A stretch of DNA of 64,000 nucleotides. Origin: UBA6772 sp965183875 (GTDB taxonomy: Bacteria > Bacteroidota > Bacteroidia > Flavobacteriales > UBA7430). The DNA lies in assembly GCA_965183875.1 (NCBI GenBank), contig CBCYMK010000027.1, positions 17,840 to 81,839 of the forward strand, read 5' to 3'. Under the pieces are notes generated by a model that was not told the DNA's origin, did not search any database, and was given only the letters and a program-made list of their open reading frames with translations. Made by a program: the position numbers and the translations under genes. Position 1 is the first letter of the stretch, and every line of letters begins with the position of its first letter. Shown piece by piece: positions 1-9,136 of this stretch.

Positions 1-674
1 AATGCCCCGTGATAATGTATAAATTTACCTGTATCAGGTATGTTTTGAGAAATAAAATGTGCCATAGTAGCATCTTTTATCGCTTGTGACTTTGGTAAAT
101 TGGCTCCTCCATGTCCCATTCCCATAGCAAGCATTTCTTGATAACTTGCCAAGGTAGTATCTATCTTTATGGGCAAAGGTGCTATAAGAGATTTCGCTTG
201 CTTGGATAAATTCATTAAAGTATCAACACCAAAACTATAAACCATAGAGGCATACCTACGTGGTATATTTGTAGCAATAAATTCAAGTTTATTTGCTTTT
301 GCAAACTCGAGTAAGGGCAAATAATCCGTTTCAAAATTAGGCCACGTCTTACTCTCCGAGATTAGCTTTTTGGCATTATAATAGTTCGCTAAATATTCAT
401 CAATAATCAACTGATCGTCAGATTCCATCATCTCAGCTCCTAAAACCAAATTCGAGTCAGTTTCATAAATGTCATTTGTGAGTTCTAATTGTAGCCAATG
501 AATAATAGGGTTGTCGTGAAACTCTCCAAATAGGATTACATCCGCTTCCTTAGCTTGCTTTAAGAGTTTGCTATACTTAACTACTTTTTCTTTCGAATTA
601 TAGATCTGGTAAGTATTTTTTTGCCCATGGGCTAAAAAGGGGCTTAGTAATAAAAGTAGAAGTGTTTTTGTCAT
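1..674 (-). CDS. ChaN/Tiki-like heme-binding uptake protein, partial
   Basis: This open frame starts at 674 and runs off the left edge, giving about 224 residues of N-terminal and middle sequence. A hydrophobic signal peptide (residues 1-17) precedes a GEFHDNP..H motif at residues 50-56, the signature of the ChaN/DUF399 family (haem-binding uptake, Tiki superfamily). Members are periplasmic or outer-membrane proteins linked to iron or haem uptake. There is no lipobox cysteine in the visible signal peptide, unlike classical ChaN lipoproteins. It lies 105 bp downstream of the multicopper oxidase gene on the same strand, with a 7-bp-arm palindrome (728-745) between them. The missing C-terminus prevents checking the rest of the active site. 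Confidence 0.75.
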   Translation of the reverse strand, partial: MTKTLLLLLLSPFLAHGQKNTYQIYNSKEKVVKYSKLLKQAKEADVILFGEFHDNPIIHWLQLELTNDIYETDSNLVLGAEMMESDDQLIIDEYLANYYNAKKLISESKTWPNFETDYLPLLEFAKANKLEFIATNIPRRYASMVYSFGVDTLMNLSKQAKSLIAPLPIKIDTTLASYQEMLAMGMGHGGANLPKSQAIKDATMAHFISQNIPDTGKFIHYHGA

Positions 675-727
675 CTTTTATTTTTTTTTAAATCTAAAGT
701 ATAAAACAGTCATATCGAAGTGTTTAA

Positions 728-745
728 TGTTAACTATCGTTAACA
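728..745. promoter_or_regulatory. Palindrome upstream of the chaN-like gene
   Basis: TGTTAAC-TATC-GTTAACA is a perfect 7-bp inverted repeat with a 4-nt spacer, 54 bp upstream of the chaN-like start and 34 bp past the multicopper oxidase stop. It has no T-tract, so an operator is more likely than a terminator. The binding protein is unknown, and it differs from the CRP-like sites elsewhere in this region. Confidence 0.35.
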
Positions 746-778
746 GCAAAGGCATTCTTTATACCAGTTATTGCACCT

Positions 779-2458
779 CTAATACTTTATAAACTTCTCA
801 GTTTTAGTACCTAGTTCTAGGAAGTACACCCCCTGTGATAAGCTTGATAAGCCTAGCTCTGTACTTCTTTTTGTAAGCTTTTGTTTATAAACTATAGTAC
901 CAGAAATATCATATATGGTAAGTGTTTCAGTAGACTTATTTGCTATTTCTACTGTGAGTTCATCAGAAACTGGATTCGGATAAATAGAGAAGTTTGAATT
1001 TTCAATTAATGGTACATCAAAATCTTCATCGACTACAATAAATTGCCCCATCATTCCCTCGTCTTCGTGTACCAACATATGGCAGTGGTACATAAATGGA
1101 ATTTCTGGATCGGTAAAATCTTCGAATTTAGTAATGAATTTAGCTGTTCCTTGGTGGCCTGGAATCAACATTACATCTTTCCAACCTCTCATATGTTCGG
1201 CTGGAGGGTTTCCATTTATCTCAATTATATTGAATTGTACATCATGAATATGAAACGGATGTGCTATTGGTGTTTGATTGGTAAAACTCCAAATCTCAGT
1301 ATTGTTAATAGGAATAATCTGATTTACCTGAGACATATCAAAGGTATTTCCATTTATCAGAAAAGGACCAGTTGAACCTCCGGTTGATGTAAATACAAAC
1401 TCTCTCGTTTCATCAACATTTATTACATCTAAAGGGCTAGTTTCCACTAATGAACTAAGAATGTTATTTACTGGGTTTGAAGTAGGTTCTTGCACATTTA
1501 AAATAACGATAGGGAAATTAGAACCATTTAAAGGATTGTTATTATAGTTAGGAATTGTGCCTCCACCCATCATAGTTCCAGAACCATAAATACTAGTTGG
1601 CGTTTCTTCTCCATAATTAACAATCTGTATTGACTCGCCCTCTAAACCCTGCAAGTCGACAAGGATTTCGTAGCGTTCTGCTGGAGCCATTAAGAGTCTA
1701 TTCTTCTCAACAGGAGCTTCCAATAAACCACCATCGCTACCAATAACCCAAAAATTTGCATTGTTACTTAATCCAATATTATAAGCTCTCATTGCAGAAC
1801 CATTTAATATTCTAAACCGTATTAACTGAGCTGGGGCATTGTGATAAGCATCGAGTGTTCCATTCACCAACAACAAAGTATCCATTGCATTGCTTTCCAA
1901 ACCTGCATCTATTTGATGCTCAGCATCAAGTACTTTTGTTTGTATAATTAAAGGTATATCATCTACGCCATACGATCTAGGTAGATCCAAGTCAGATTCC
2001 TCAGCATCTCTATTAATAATCATCCCTGCAACACCTAACATCACATGTTTGTAGGTCGTATGGTGCAAATGAGGATGATACCACATGGTAGAAGCTCTGT
2101 CCATTCCAGTCCAAGATGCATTCCAAGTTGAATTTGGTGCAATTTTAGAATGAGGTCCTCCATCCATTTCCGATGGTAAATGAACTCCATGCCAATGCAT
2201 AGTAGTGGTGTCAATTAAATTATTGGTGACGTTCATAAAAACCTCTTCTCCTTTATTAATGATTAAGGTAGGCCCTAGTATAGTTCCATTAACACCAGCA
2301 GTTTGAGTCATACTACCCGAAACAAATTCTATAGAATCGTATCCTACATTTAAATCGAATATTGGTCCTACCAATGTATCGGGTATAAATAATTGATTTT
2401 GAGCTTCTGTAAATTGAACACTAAATAGGGTTAGTATTCCTAAAATTACTTTTTTCAT
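779..2458 (-). CDS. Secreted multicopper oxidase with T9SS sorting domain
   Basis: A 559-residue CueO-like multicopper oxidase. All copper-ligand motifs are visible: HWHG (88-91), WYHPHLH (126-132), HPFHIH in the last cupredoxin domain, and HCHMLVHEDEGMM (458-470), whose Met fits a type 1 copper axial ligand. A signal peptide covers residues 1-19, and residues 488-559 form a type A T9SS tail (YPNPV, then GVYFLEL). It is probably exported and attached to the surface or released. I chose the ATG at 2458 because it begins the signal peptide; a longer frame to 2542 would overlap the upstream rhodanese-thioredoxin gene. It is last in a six-gene operon with sulfur genes; the substrate (Cu(I), phenolics or a sulfur compound) is not evident. 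Confidence 0.9.
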   Translation of the reverse strand: MKKVILGILTLFSVQFTEAQNQLFIPDTLVGPIFDLNVGYDSIEFVSGSMTQTAGVNGTILGPTLIINKGEEVFMNVTNNLIDTTTMHWHGVHLPSEMDGGPHSKIAPNSTWNASWTGMDRASTMWYHPHLHHTTYKHVMLGVAGMIINRDAEESDLDLPRSYGVDDIPLIIQTKVLDAEHQIDAGLESNAMDTLLLVNGTLDAYHNAPAQLIRFRILNGSAMRAYNIGLSNNANFWVIGSDGGLLEAPVEKNRLLMAPAERYEILVDLQGLEGESIQIVNYGEETPTSIYGSGTMMGGGTIPNYNNNPLNGSNFPIVILNVQEPTSNPVNNILSSLVETSPLDVINVDETREFVFTSTGGSTGPFLINGNTFDMSQVNQIIPINNTEIWSFTNQTPIAHPFHIHDVQFNIIEINGNPPAEHMRGWKDVMLIPGHQGTAKFITKFEDFTDPEIPFMYHCHMLVHEDEGMMGQFIVVDEDFDVPLIENSNFSIYPNPVSDELTVEIANKSTETLTIYDISGTIVYKQKLTKRSTELGLSSLSQGVYFLELGTKTEKFIKY

Positions 2459-2474
2459 AACTTGTTGTTTTACG

Positions 2475-3203
2475 TTAATAAATCTGGTTCTCGATACGCT
2501 TTTTAGACTGCGTGCCAGAAGCTCTCCAGACTTCTTTGCCATCTTTAAAAATCAAATATGTTGGCACGGCAGTAATATTGAATTCATTTGAAATACCCTC
2601 ATGGGCATCTAAGTCTAACTTTACGACTTTTAATCGTTTAGAATTCTCTTTTTCAATTTCTTCTATTACAGGCGCCATCTTTTTACAAGGCACACACCAT
2701 TGCGTATGAAAGTCTATTAATACCATGCTTTCTGTATTGAGTACATATTGTAACTCTTCCATAGATATTGATTTTGATGTTTGTGTGCTTTCGGTAAACC
2801 CCAACTCTATAGGATACTTTTTCGATTTCCAAGATCGAATTCCTCCTTTCAGGTTATATACCTCAGCTTGCCCTAACTCTAATAGTTTTTCAGCTGCCTT
2901 TGAGCTCCTTCCACCACTTAAACAATACACATAAACTGTTTTGTCTTTTGGTATCAAACTTAATTTGTGCTCAAACTTAGAGTCGTAATAATTTATGTGT
3001 GTTGAATTAATAATATATCCGCCGCTTATTTCATCGGGAGTACGAACATCTAATAATACTCCATCTCCAGACTCAAGTAGCATCTTAAATTCAGCTACAC
3101 CAATCTCTTTAACTTCCTGAGCATTAACATTAGTATTCTGAGCACATGAGTTAATAAACAACAGGTTTATTAGTAGTAATATTGAACGGGGAAATATAGT
3201 CAT
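2475..3203 (-). CDS. Rhodanese-thioredoxin fusion lipoprotein
   Basis: A 242-residue protein with a lipoprotein signal ending at Cys20 (INSC). A rhodanese domain (about 35-130) carries its active cysteine in CLSGGRS at residue 94. A thioredoxin domain (about 145-242) has WCVPC at 169-173. Such a fusion could take persulfide sulfur on the rhodanese cysteine and have it released by the thioredoxin pair in the periplasm; that coupling is inferred. It lies 16 bp upstream of the multicopper oxidase and just after a second rhodanese gene, in the operon preceded by the CRP-like site at 4920. Confidence 0.88.
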   Translation of the reverse strand: MTIFPRSILLLINLLFINSCAQNTNVNAQEVKEIGVAEFKMLLESGDGVLLDVRTPDEISGGYIINSTHINYYDSKFEHKLSLIPKDKTVYVYCLSGGRSSKAAEKLLELGQAEVYNLKGGIRSWKSKKYPIELGFTESTQTSKSISMEELQYVLNTESMVLIDFHTQWCVPCKKMAPVIEEIEKENSKRLKVVKLDLDAHEGISNEFNITAVPTYLIFKDGKEVWRASGTQSKKRIENQIY

Positions 3204-3208
3204 CAGTT

Positions 3209-3517
3209 TTAGCTTTTAATTTTTCTTTGAAGAGAATTCCAAGCACCCCCATTATAAGCTGAAGCACCCTTAGCTGTTAATATTCGTGTAGCTTGTGCAG
3301 AGCGATTTCCTGATCTACAACAAAAAATAAGTGTTTGATTTAAATCAACAATTTTCTTTAATTCCTTTTCAACCCTATCTAGCGGAATATTGATACTCTT
3401 TTCTATAGCTCCAGTTTTAAATTCAGCCATAGAGCGCACATCAATAACCAATGCTCCATCAGAAATAAGTTGATTATAATCAGTGGAGGTAAATAATTTT
3501 TTAAAAAAGTTAATCAT
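3209..3517 (-). CDS. Single-domain rhodanese
   Basis: A 102-residue rhodanese. The CH2A-like segment VIDVRSMAEFKTGAI and the active loop CRSGNRS (Cys67) are both present. There is no signal peptide, so it is probably cytoplasmic. It would accept sulfane sulfur from a persulfide or thiosulfate donor. Its start overlaps the stop of the preceding thioredoxin-like gene by 4 bp (ATGA), indicating translational coupling. Confidence 0.9.
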   Translation of the reverse strand: MINFFKKLFTSTDYNQLISDGALVIDVRSMAEFKTGAIEKSINIPLDRVEKELKKIVDLNQTLIFCCRSGNRSAQATRILTAKGASAYNGGAWNSLQRKIKS

Positions 3518-3864
3518 AGTAGGGTTTTTACAAGTTCAGTTAATGTCTCCTCATCCTGTACAAGACAATTCGTTTGTGGAAAGCCTTTTAAGGGGATTAA
3601 AAATAGGCTAGGCTTATTTTCAACACCCAGCAATTGACAAAGCTCTTTTTCAAACTCTGTATTTACTCTATAAAAACTTAACTCTTCTTTATACTTTAAA
3701 GCAATATTTTCAATCATTTTTGATTGTAGGATTGAAGTCTTATCCCAAGGCGACTCAAAAGAAATAATACAAGGCTTTTTCCCTCTATACTTCCATATAC
3801 CGGTTTCATTAGAGATTGTATTAATCTCTTTGTTAAATAGGTCAATATCTAATTCTAAAACCAT
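3514..3864 (-). CDS. Thioredoxin-fold protein lacking the CXXC pair
   Basis: A 116-residue protein whose strand pattern resembles thioredoxin: a FES-PW motif after a beta strand, a VNTE segment, then NKPSLFLIP with the conserved cis-Pro region. The usual WCxxC is replaced by SPWDKTS (38-44), so no thiol-disulfide chemistry is expected. A structural or sulfur-carrier chaperone role beside two rhodaneses is possible but unproven. It is coupled to the rhodanese gene by a 4-bp overlap and follows the YeeE/YedE pair. Confidence 0.6.
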   Translation of the reverse strand: MVLELDIDLFNKEINTISNETGIWKYRGKKPCIISFESPWDKTSILQSKMIENIALKYKEELSFYRVNTEFEKELCQLLGVENKPSLFLIPLKGFPQTNCLVQDEETLTELVKTLL

Positions 3865-3873
3865 ATTAGTAAT

Positions 3874-4287
3874 TTAATGTGGTAACTTATCTTTAACAGC
3901 ACCATAAAGATAAGTCCCTAAAAGAGCACTCATAATTATGATTAGCATTGAATACACTCCATGTCCTAAGAGAACAAACATCGGACCTGGACACGCGCCT
4001 GTCATAGCCCAGCCTAAACCAAATATTATTCCACCAAAAAGATATCTAGAGATACTCTTATTTTTATCTTTAAACTCAATTGGTTTCTTTTCAATACAGC
4101 AGAGCTCTTTTCTTTTCGTGTACTTAACGAACAGTACTCCTATTACTACTGCCGAACCTATAATTCCATACATATGAAATGCGTCAAATCTGAACATTTC
4201 ATAAATCCTAAACCAGGAAATAATTTCAGCTTTGCTCATTACTATACCGAACAAAACTCCTGTGAGTAAAAATTTTATATACTTCAT
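3874..4287 (-). CDS. YeeE/YedE-type sulfur transporter, half 2 (DUF6691-like)
   Basis: A 137-residue membrane protein with about four helices. It carries the GACPGPMFVLLGHG segment typical of the C-terminal half of YeeE/YedE (DUF6691) proteins. In this family, short halves are encoded as adjacent genes and move thiosulfate or other reduced sulfur across the inner membrane, with cysteines in the GACPG and GGCTSG loops taking part. It follows its partner half by 9 bp. Confidence 0.85.
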   Translation of the reverse strand: MKYIKFLLTGVLFGIVMSKAEIISWFRIYEMFRFDAFHMYGIIGSAVVIGVLFVKYTKRKELCCIEKKPIEFKDKNKSISRYLFGGIIFGLGWAMTGACPGPMFVLLGHGVYSMLIIIMSALLGTYLYGAVKDKLPH

Positions 4288-4296
4288 AACTGTAGT

Positions 4297-4854
4297 TTAA
4301 AGAATGATTGGTAAAATGAAGAAAGTCATAATTAGACCTGCAATAAAAAAGCCTATTACTGCTATAAGCGATGGCAATTGCAGTGCACTTAGCCCTGTAA
4401 TAGCATGCCCAGAAGTACAACCACCGGCATATCTAGAGCCAAAACCAATAAGTAAACCTCCAATTACTAGGTAAGCAATTCCTCCAAATGAATTTAAAGC
4501 ATCTAATCCAAAAATCTCGTTTGGCAAAAAGGAAGATCCCGCATTTTCTATTCCTAACTCAGCTAAAGAAGCAACAGTAGTAGGGCTAAGAGCAATGGTA
4601 GTATCGGTAGTTAAATAGTTCGCAGCTATATAGCCACCAATTATTGCACCTACTAAAAAGACTAAATTCCAAATTTGTGATTTCCAATCGAAGTTGAAAA
4701 AATCTACACGCTTACCAGCACCACCTATAGAACACATAGTGCGTAGGTTAGCAGATAAGCCAAATGATTTACTAAACATCGTTAGTAAAATCATAACTAG
4801 GGCAATTAATGGCCCTGCAACATACCAAGGCCATGGTTGAGAAATAAAATTCAT
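4297..4854 (-). CDS. YeeE/YedE-type sulfur transporter, half 1
   Basis: A 185-residue inner-membrane protein with four to five helices and the hallmark GGCTSGHAITG loop near the C-terminus. It is first in the operon YeeE-YedE-thioredoxin-like-rhodanese-rhodanese/thioredoxin-multicopper oxidase. A CRP-like palindrome (4920-4933) lies 66 bp upstream of the ATG, between this gene and the SQR stop, suggesting separate control from SQR. Likely function is thiosulfate or sulfane-sulfur uptake; direction is not provable here. Confidence 0.87.
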   Translation of the reverse strand: MNFISQPWPWYVAGPLIALVMILLTMFSKSFGLSANLRTMCSIGGAGKRVDFFNFDWKSQIWNLVFLVGAIIGGYIAANYLTTDTTIALSPTTVASLAELGIENAGSSFLPNEIFGLDALNSFGGIAYLVIGGLLIGFGSRYAGGCTSGHAITGLSALQLPSLIAVIGFFIAGLIMTFFILPIIL

Positions 4855-4919
4855 GTGTTGAGTTTGTGGTTGATTAATTTAAATTGACTGCAAAAATACG
4901 AACCTATCTAGAAGGTTTG

Positions 4920-4933
4920 GTAACAAATATCAC
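4920..4933. promoter_or_regulatory. CRP-like operator upstream of YeeE/YedE operon
   Basis: GTAACA-AA-TATCAC matches the GTRAYA-NN-TRTYAC pattern shared by five sites in the first 14 kb. It is centred about 72 bp upstream of the YeeE start and overlaps the end of the intergenic gap after SQR. It is the most divergent of the five. Confidence 0.5.
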
Positions 4934-4934
4934 T

Positions 4935-6170
4935 TTACACATCTTTACCTTTTAACATTTTGTTCCAATACAGCCATGGTAAGATATATTTCTTTAGCCA
5001 CCACAACCTTAAATGCTCTTTAGAAGAATCACTGATTAACATTCTTTTAAGTTTTGGGTCGGGAGTAAAATTACCTTCATAGTCAAACTCAGCTAATGCC
5101 ATTTTCCCGTAACCTGTAACTAAAGGACAAGAAGAGTACCCGTTATACGATAAATCACTGATGGGTTTATTTCTAAGGATTCTTTTTATGTTTTCAACTA
5201 CTACAGGTACTTGTTTACGAATAGCAGCTCCTGTTTTTGCAGTTGGCAATGCGGCAACATCTCCTAAACTAAAAATGGAGTCATACTTTTTATGTTGCAT
5301 GGTATTGATATCAACATCTACCCATCCAGCATCATTAACTAAATCAGAGTTTCTAATAAAATCTGGTGCTGTTTGGGGTGGGGCAAGATGCATCATGTCA
5401 AAATGAATACCAACCAAGCCATTTTCGTAAAGCAGTTCAGGATTTAATTCGTTGTAAATTTTAGTATTATCACCCAAATTATACCAAGCAATTTGCTTTT
5501 CTCCATCAACCTTCACTAGCTGATAACCGAAGCGGATATTAATATCCTTACGATCTATAACTTTAATTAAAGTCTCAGCTATTGGTTTAACACCAAATAT
5601 TACTCCACCATTTGTAGCGAAAACAATTTTAGTAGAAGACCTAACGGCGTTTTTCTCGAACAACTCATCAGCCAAATACATGATTTTTTGTGGTGCTCCT
5701 CCACACTTTATAGGTGTAGTTGGTTGGGTAAATAGCGCAGTACCTCCTTTAAAGTTGGTAAGTACTTTTTTTGTATGTAGTGGATCTGTATAATTACTAC
5801 AAACATTTCCCTTATCTATGGCTTCGGTTAAACCTTCAACTAAACTAGTGTCGATTTTTATTCCAGGAGCAACAATCAACACATCATAAGATACTGTATC
5901 TCCATTAGTTAGGCTTACAGTTTGTTGAGTTCCATCAATTTCATTTGCGTACTCCTTAATCCAATCAACTCCCTTAGGAATAACGGATTTCATAGTGCGT
6001 TTAGTTTTCTCAAAATCGTAGGAGTCAGCCCCGACTAAAGTCCATGCAGGTTGATAGTAATGAAATGTTGATGGATCTATTAAAGAAACTGAGATACCAG
6101 TTTCCTTTACCAACTGAGAAGCACACATAATTCCAGCAGTACCACCTCCAATGATTAGCACATGTTTCAT
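4935..6170 (-). CDS. sqr: Sulfide:quinone oxidoreductase family flavoprotein
   Basis: A 411-residue FAD-dependent oxidoreductase. The N-terminal GGGTAGIMCASQL is the dinucleotide-binding loop. Cys156 (in PIKCGGAP) and Cys348 (in YSSCPLVTGYGKMALAEFDY) fit the redox/persulfide pair of the SQR family; Cys124 is an extra cysteine. The C-terminal WWLKKYILPWLYW is amphipathic and suits membrane attachment and quinone access. It would oxidise sulfide, pass electrons to quinone and give a persulfide product. A perfect-spacing CRP-like site (6217-6230) lies 47 bp upstream. The neighbouring bd oxidase can take the electrons. Confidence 0.88.
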   Translation of the reverse strand: MKHVLIIGGGTAGIMCASQLVKETGISVSLIDPSTFHYYQPAWTLVGADSYDFEKTKRTMKSVIPKGVDWIKEYANEIDGTQQTVSLTNGDTVSYDVLIVAPGIKIDTSLVEGLTEAIDKGNVCSNYTDPLHTKKVLTNFKGGTALFTQPTTPIKCGGAPQKIMYLADELFEKNAVRSSTKIVFATNGGVIFGVKPIAETLIKVIDRKDINIRFGYQLVKVDGEKQIAWYNLGDNTKIYNELNPELLYENGLVGIHFDMMHLAPPQTAPDFIRNSDLVNDAGWVDVDINTMQHKKYDSIFSLGDVAALPTAKTGAAIRKQVPVVVENIKRILRNKPISDLSYNGYSSCPLVTGYGKMALAEFDYEGNFTPDPKLKRMLISDSSKEHLRLWWLKKYILPWLYWNKMLKGKDV

Positions 6171-6216
6171 AATTCAAAATTTTTCATCTAAATTATGATA
6201 ACTCTCATAGATAAAA

Positions 6217-6230
6217 GTGACAATTGTTAC
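6217..6230. promoter_or_regulatory. CRP-like operator upstream of sqr
   Basis: GTGACA-AT-TGTTAC is an inverted repeat with one mismatch between arms, 47 bp upstream of the SQR start. The same 14 bases occur at 9260-9273, and a one-base variant lies upstream of the Crp/Fnr gene (13391-13404). Confidence 0.65.
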
Positions 6231-6374
6231 ATAACAAAACTAGTAATCAAAATGTTTTGGATTGATGAACATAGGTACCTAAGAAGTGCCAAATTTTATA
6301 CTGACCTGTTTTTAGGGAAGGTTAAATAAGTACCTTTCAGTTTAGCACTAAACTCCGATACTTTATATACATTG

Positions 6375-6680
6375 TTACCCAATGTTACTATTCATTTTAT
6401 TCTTTATTTTGGAAATTAAAATCACAGCAATGCATCCGCCAACAAAAGAGACAATAGAGTTGGCGGTAAACAAATAATAATTAGCATGCCCTAGCTCCAT
6501 TATAGCCTTAGGATCAATACCTAATTTACCGACAGATTTAATTAAAAAAACACTACCAAATACACCTGCAATTGTATTACCTATAATTCCAAAAGAATAC
6601 TTTTTAAATAGGTAACCAGTAATGTTAGCTCCTGTGATTCCAATAAAAATACTAATTAGTGAGATTAATGTATCTGTCAT
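6375..6680 (-). CDS. Small membrane protein downstream of cydAB
   Basis: A 101-residue protein with about three hydrophobic segments (roughly 5-27, 30-50 and 66-92). The GNTIAGVFGSVFL stretch loosely resembles GlsB/YeaQ-type small membrane proteins, but I do not recognise the family firmly. It follows cydB by 11 bp on the same strand, so it is probably cotranscribed. It is too long and has the wrong layout for the usual CydX (about 37 residues). A role with the bd oxidase is only inferred from position. Confidence 0.6.
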   Translation of the reverse strand: MTDTLISLISIFIGITGANITGYLFKKYSFGIIGNTIAGVFGSVFLIKSVGKLGIDPKAIMELGHANYYLFTANSIVSFVGGCIAVILISKIKNKMNSNIG

Positions 6681-6691
6681 AATATCAAATT

Positions 6692-7765
6692 TTAATGTCC
6701 ATAATCCATTTGATCTATTTTACCTGCCATTAGTCTTTTTTGTACAATCATATAAACAAAGAGTAGTATAAAGCCAATAATGCCCCAATTTAAAGCCACT
6801 GACAAACCATAATCTGTTGTAGCTGTATTATATATGGTTAACGATTCGTTTATTGTATTTGTAGAAGGTAAGATAACTGGAAACATTGTAGCTAAAGAAG
6901 AAGTTATACCACCAAGGATTAGTAAAGTTGAAAAAATAAAAGCATGCATGTTATTTTTTAATTTTTGTATAAAGAACAGTCCTATTAATCCTGTAAAATA
7001 TATAATTGGAAATATGAGCAAATAAGGTTTATCAATAAAATTATTTAGCGAATTTGAGTTTACAATTTGCCAAATACCTAAAGAAAAAACTGTTAATATA
7101 GATAAGGTAATATTAAGCTTGAAAATCACTTTTTTTAATTGATTATTTATGGAGGAGTTGGTTTTTAAAACTATCCAATTTGCTCCATGAATAGCTAATG
7201 TAACAACTGTAATTAATCCTATAACAATAGTAAACCAATCTATAACACCAGGCTGTTCTGTTAATGGGCTAAAACTACTATTCCATAATGGTAAGAAAAA
7301 GTAATGACCTTCATAAGCAGAAATACCATTTTCTACACCACCCAAATTCACTCCTCTAACAATATTCCCCAGTACAATACCAAAAAACAATGCCAACAAT
7401 AAACTAGAAACACCAAATGCTTTATCCCATATATCTCTCCACATTTGAAAATTGAATTGACTTCTAAATTCTAAGCCAATAGCTCTAAAAATAATTAGCC
7501 ATAAAACTATTATTAGCGGTAAATAGAACCCGCTAAAAACAGAAGCATAAAATGTAGGAAAAGCCATGAAAATCATACCACCTGCTGCTACTAGCCACAC
7601 TTCATTAGAATCCCAAAATAGACCTGCAGATTTTGCAATTACCTCTTTATCCTTTTCTTTATCAGCAAAAAATAGATGTATGATTCCTACACCAAAATCA
7701 TAGCCATCTAAAATGAAAAACACAATCAAAACAACTGTAACTGCTATAAACCAGAATAATTCCAT
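6692..7765 (-). CDS. cydB: Cytochrome bd oxidase subunit II
   Basis: A 357-residue polytopic membrane protein of standard CydB length. The opening WFIAVTVVLIVFFILDGYDFGVGI is the family hallmark (the DGYDFG motif). It is 3 bp downstream of cydA. Together they form the quinol oxidase that reduces O2 to water. Bd oxidases resist sulfide better than haem-copper oxidases, which fits a location between SQR and persulfide dioxygenase. Confidence 0.95.
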   Translation of the reverse strand: MELFWFIAVTVVLIVFFILDGYDFGVGIIHLFFADKEKDKEVIAKSAGLFWDSNEVWLVAAGGMIFMAFPTFYASVFSGFYLPLIIVLWLIIFRAIGLEFRSQFNFQMWRDIWDKAFGVSSLLLALFFGIVLGNIVRGVNLGGVENGISAYEGHYFFLPLWNSSFSPLTEQPGVIDWFTIVIGLITVVTLAIHGANWIVLKTNSSINNQLKKVIFKLNITLSILTVFSLGIWQIVNSNSLNNFIDKPYLLIFPIIYFTGLIGLFFIQKLKNNMHAFIFSTLLILGGITSSLATMFPVILPSTNTINESLTIYNTATTDYGLSVALNWGIIGFILLFVYMIVQKRLMAGKIDQMDYGH

Positions 7766-7768
7766 AAT

Positions 7769-9100
7769 TTAATGATTTTGAGATTTTGGACCTTGATGAA
7801 TAGTTTTACCTACTAACACTAAAAATAGCATACCTAATAGCATATACAGTGCTACAAAACCTAATAGTGTAAATAAGGTATTACCTGAAGAAACCGTTGG
7901 TGATATACCATCACTTGTTTTGAGTAAACCATATACTAAGTAAGGTTGTCTTCCTAATTCTGCCGTGTACCAACCTGTTATATTTGCGATATAGGGAAAT
8001 GGAAATAAGAACATAATAGTCCAGAGTAATGGTTTTATACTATACAACTTTCTCTTCCACAAAAAGAAAACTGCTAAGAACATGACACCTATAAAAATAG
8101 TTCCTAAGCCAACCATAATATGATAGGAATAATAGAGTGCAGGAACATTATCGGGTAGTTCTTCTTTTTTAAATTGATCCATACCTGGGATTTGTTTATC
8201 CCATTCTTGATAGGTTAAAAAACTTAATATGTTTGGTACTGCAATTTTATTGTCTATTTTTTTTTCAACCATATTTGGTTGTCCAACCAAAACAATTTCG
8301 GCTCCAGCTTCTTCAGTTTCAAAAATCCCTTCCATTGCTGCAAAAGATGCTGGCTGGTATTTCGCCACATTTTTAGCATTCCAATCTCCTGTAGGGAAAG
8401 CAACTAGTAAACTAGAGGTTAATCCAAATATTACACCTGTTTTCAAAAATAATTTACCGTACTCAACATTTTTATTTCTCAATATGTAAAAAGCACCAAT
8501 ACTTGCTACAACAAATGAAGAAGTTACCAAGGCGGCAGCTTGATTATGTAAAAAGGCAGGTAATAACCAAGGGTTAGAAAATAAAGCTGAAAAATTATTT
8601 AATACAAACTTACCATTTTCTAGAATTTCATAACCTACAGGATGTTGCATCCAAGCATTTGTTGCCAAGATAAACCAACCACTTGCCCAAGAACCTAAAA
8701 AGACTAAAATACCTGTTAATAAATGTAATTTTTGTCCCATTAATTTTTCACCAAAAATAAACAGGGCTAAAAATGAAGATTCTAAAAAAAATGAAAACAT
8801 CCCTTCCATAGCAAGGGTTTGACCAATAATACTACCTGTAAGTTCTGAAAATTTAGCCCAATTTGTTCCGAATTGAAATTCCATAGGAATACCGGTTATC
8901 ACTCCCATTGTAAAATTAATGGCAAATATTTTCATGAAAAACTTTGCAGCATTATTGTATTTCTCTGCGTTGTTCCTTAAGTATTGCCATTTAAAATAGA
9001 CTATCATTAAAGATAACCCCATTGTTAATTGAGGGAATATGTAGTGAAATGTGATAGTAAATGCAAATTGCAATCTATCGTAAAATATCATATCATCCAT
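7769..9100 (-). CDS. cydA: Cytochrome bd oxidase subunit I
   Basis: A 443-residue integral membrane protein. His19 in FTITFHYIFPQ is the expected haem b595 ligand; PAFLHNQAAALVTSS holds the haem b558 His, and GWYTAELGRQPYLVYGLLKT is the conserved C-terminal signature. The Q loop appears short, as in many non-enteric CydA proteins. The start at 9100 (MDDMIFYDRLQFAF) is standard. The upstream gap contains a decayed SQR 5' end and its operator (9260-9273), 160 bp from the ATG, which may now drive this operon. Confidence 0.95.
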   Translation of the reverse strand: MDDMIFYDRLQFAFTITFHYIFPQLTMGLSLMIVYFKWQYLRNNAEKYNNAAKFFMKIFAINFTMGVITGIPMEFQFGTNWAKFSELTGSIIGQTLAMEGMFSFFLESSFLALFIFGEKLMGQKLHLLTGILVFLGSWASGWFILATNAWMQHPVGYEILENGKFVLNNFSALFSNPWLLPAFLHNQAAALVTSSFVVASIGAFYILRNKNVEYGKLFLKTGVIFGLTSSLLVAFPTGDWNAKNVAKYQPASFAAMEGIFETEEAGAEIVLVGQPNMVEKKIDNKIAVPNILSFLTYQEWDKQIPGMDQFKKEELPDNVPALYYSYHIMVGLGTIFIGVMFLAVFFLWKRKLYSIKPLLWTIMFLFPFPYIANITGWYTAELGRQPYLVYGLLKTSDGISPTVSSGNTLFTLLGFVALYMLLGMLFLVLVGKTIHQGPKSQNH

Positions 9101-9136
9101 AGGGTTACGATCTGTTTTAGTGCCACGAAATAAGGC

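Noticed and set aside
2459..2542. N-terminal extension of the multicopper oxidase
   Set aside because: It overlaps the upstream gene and would bury the signal peptide.
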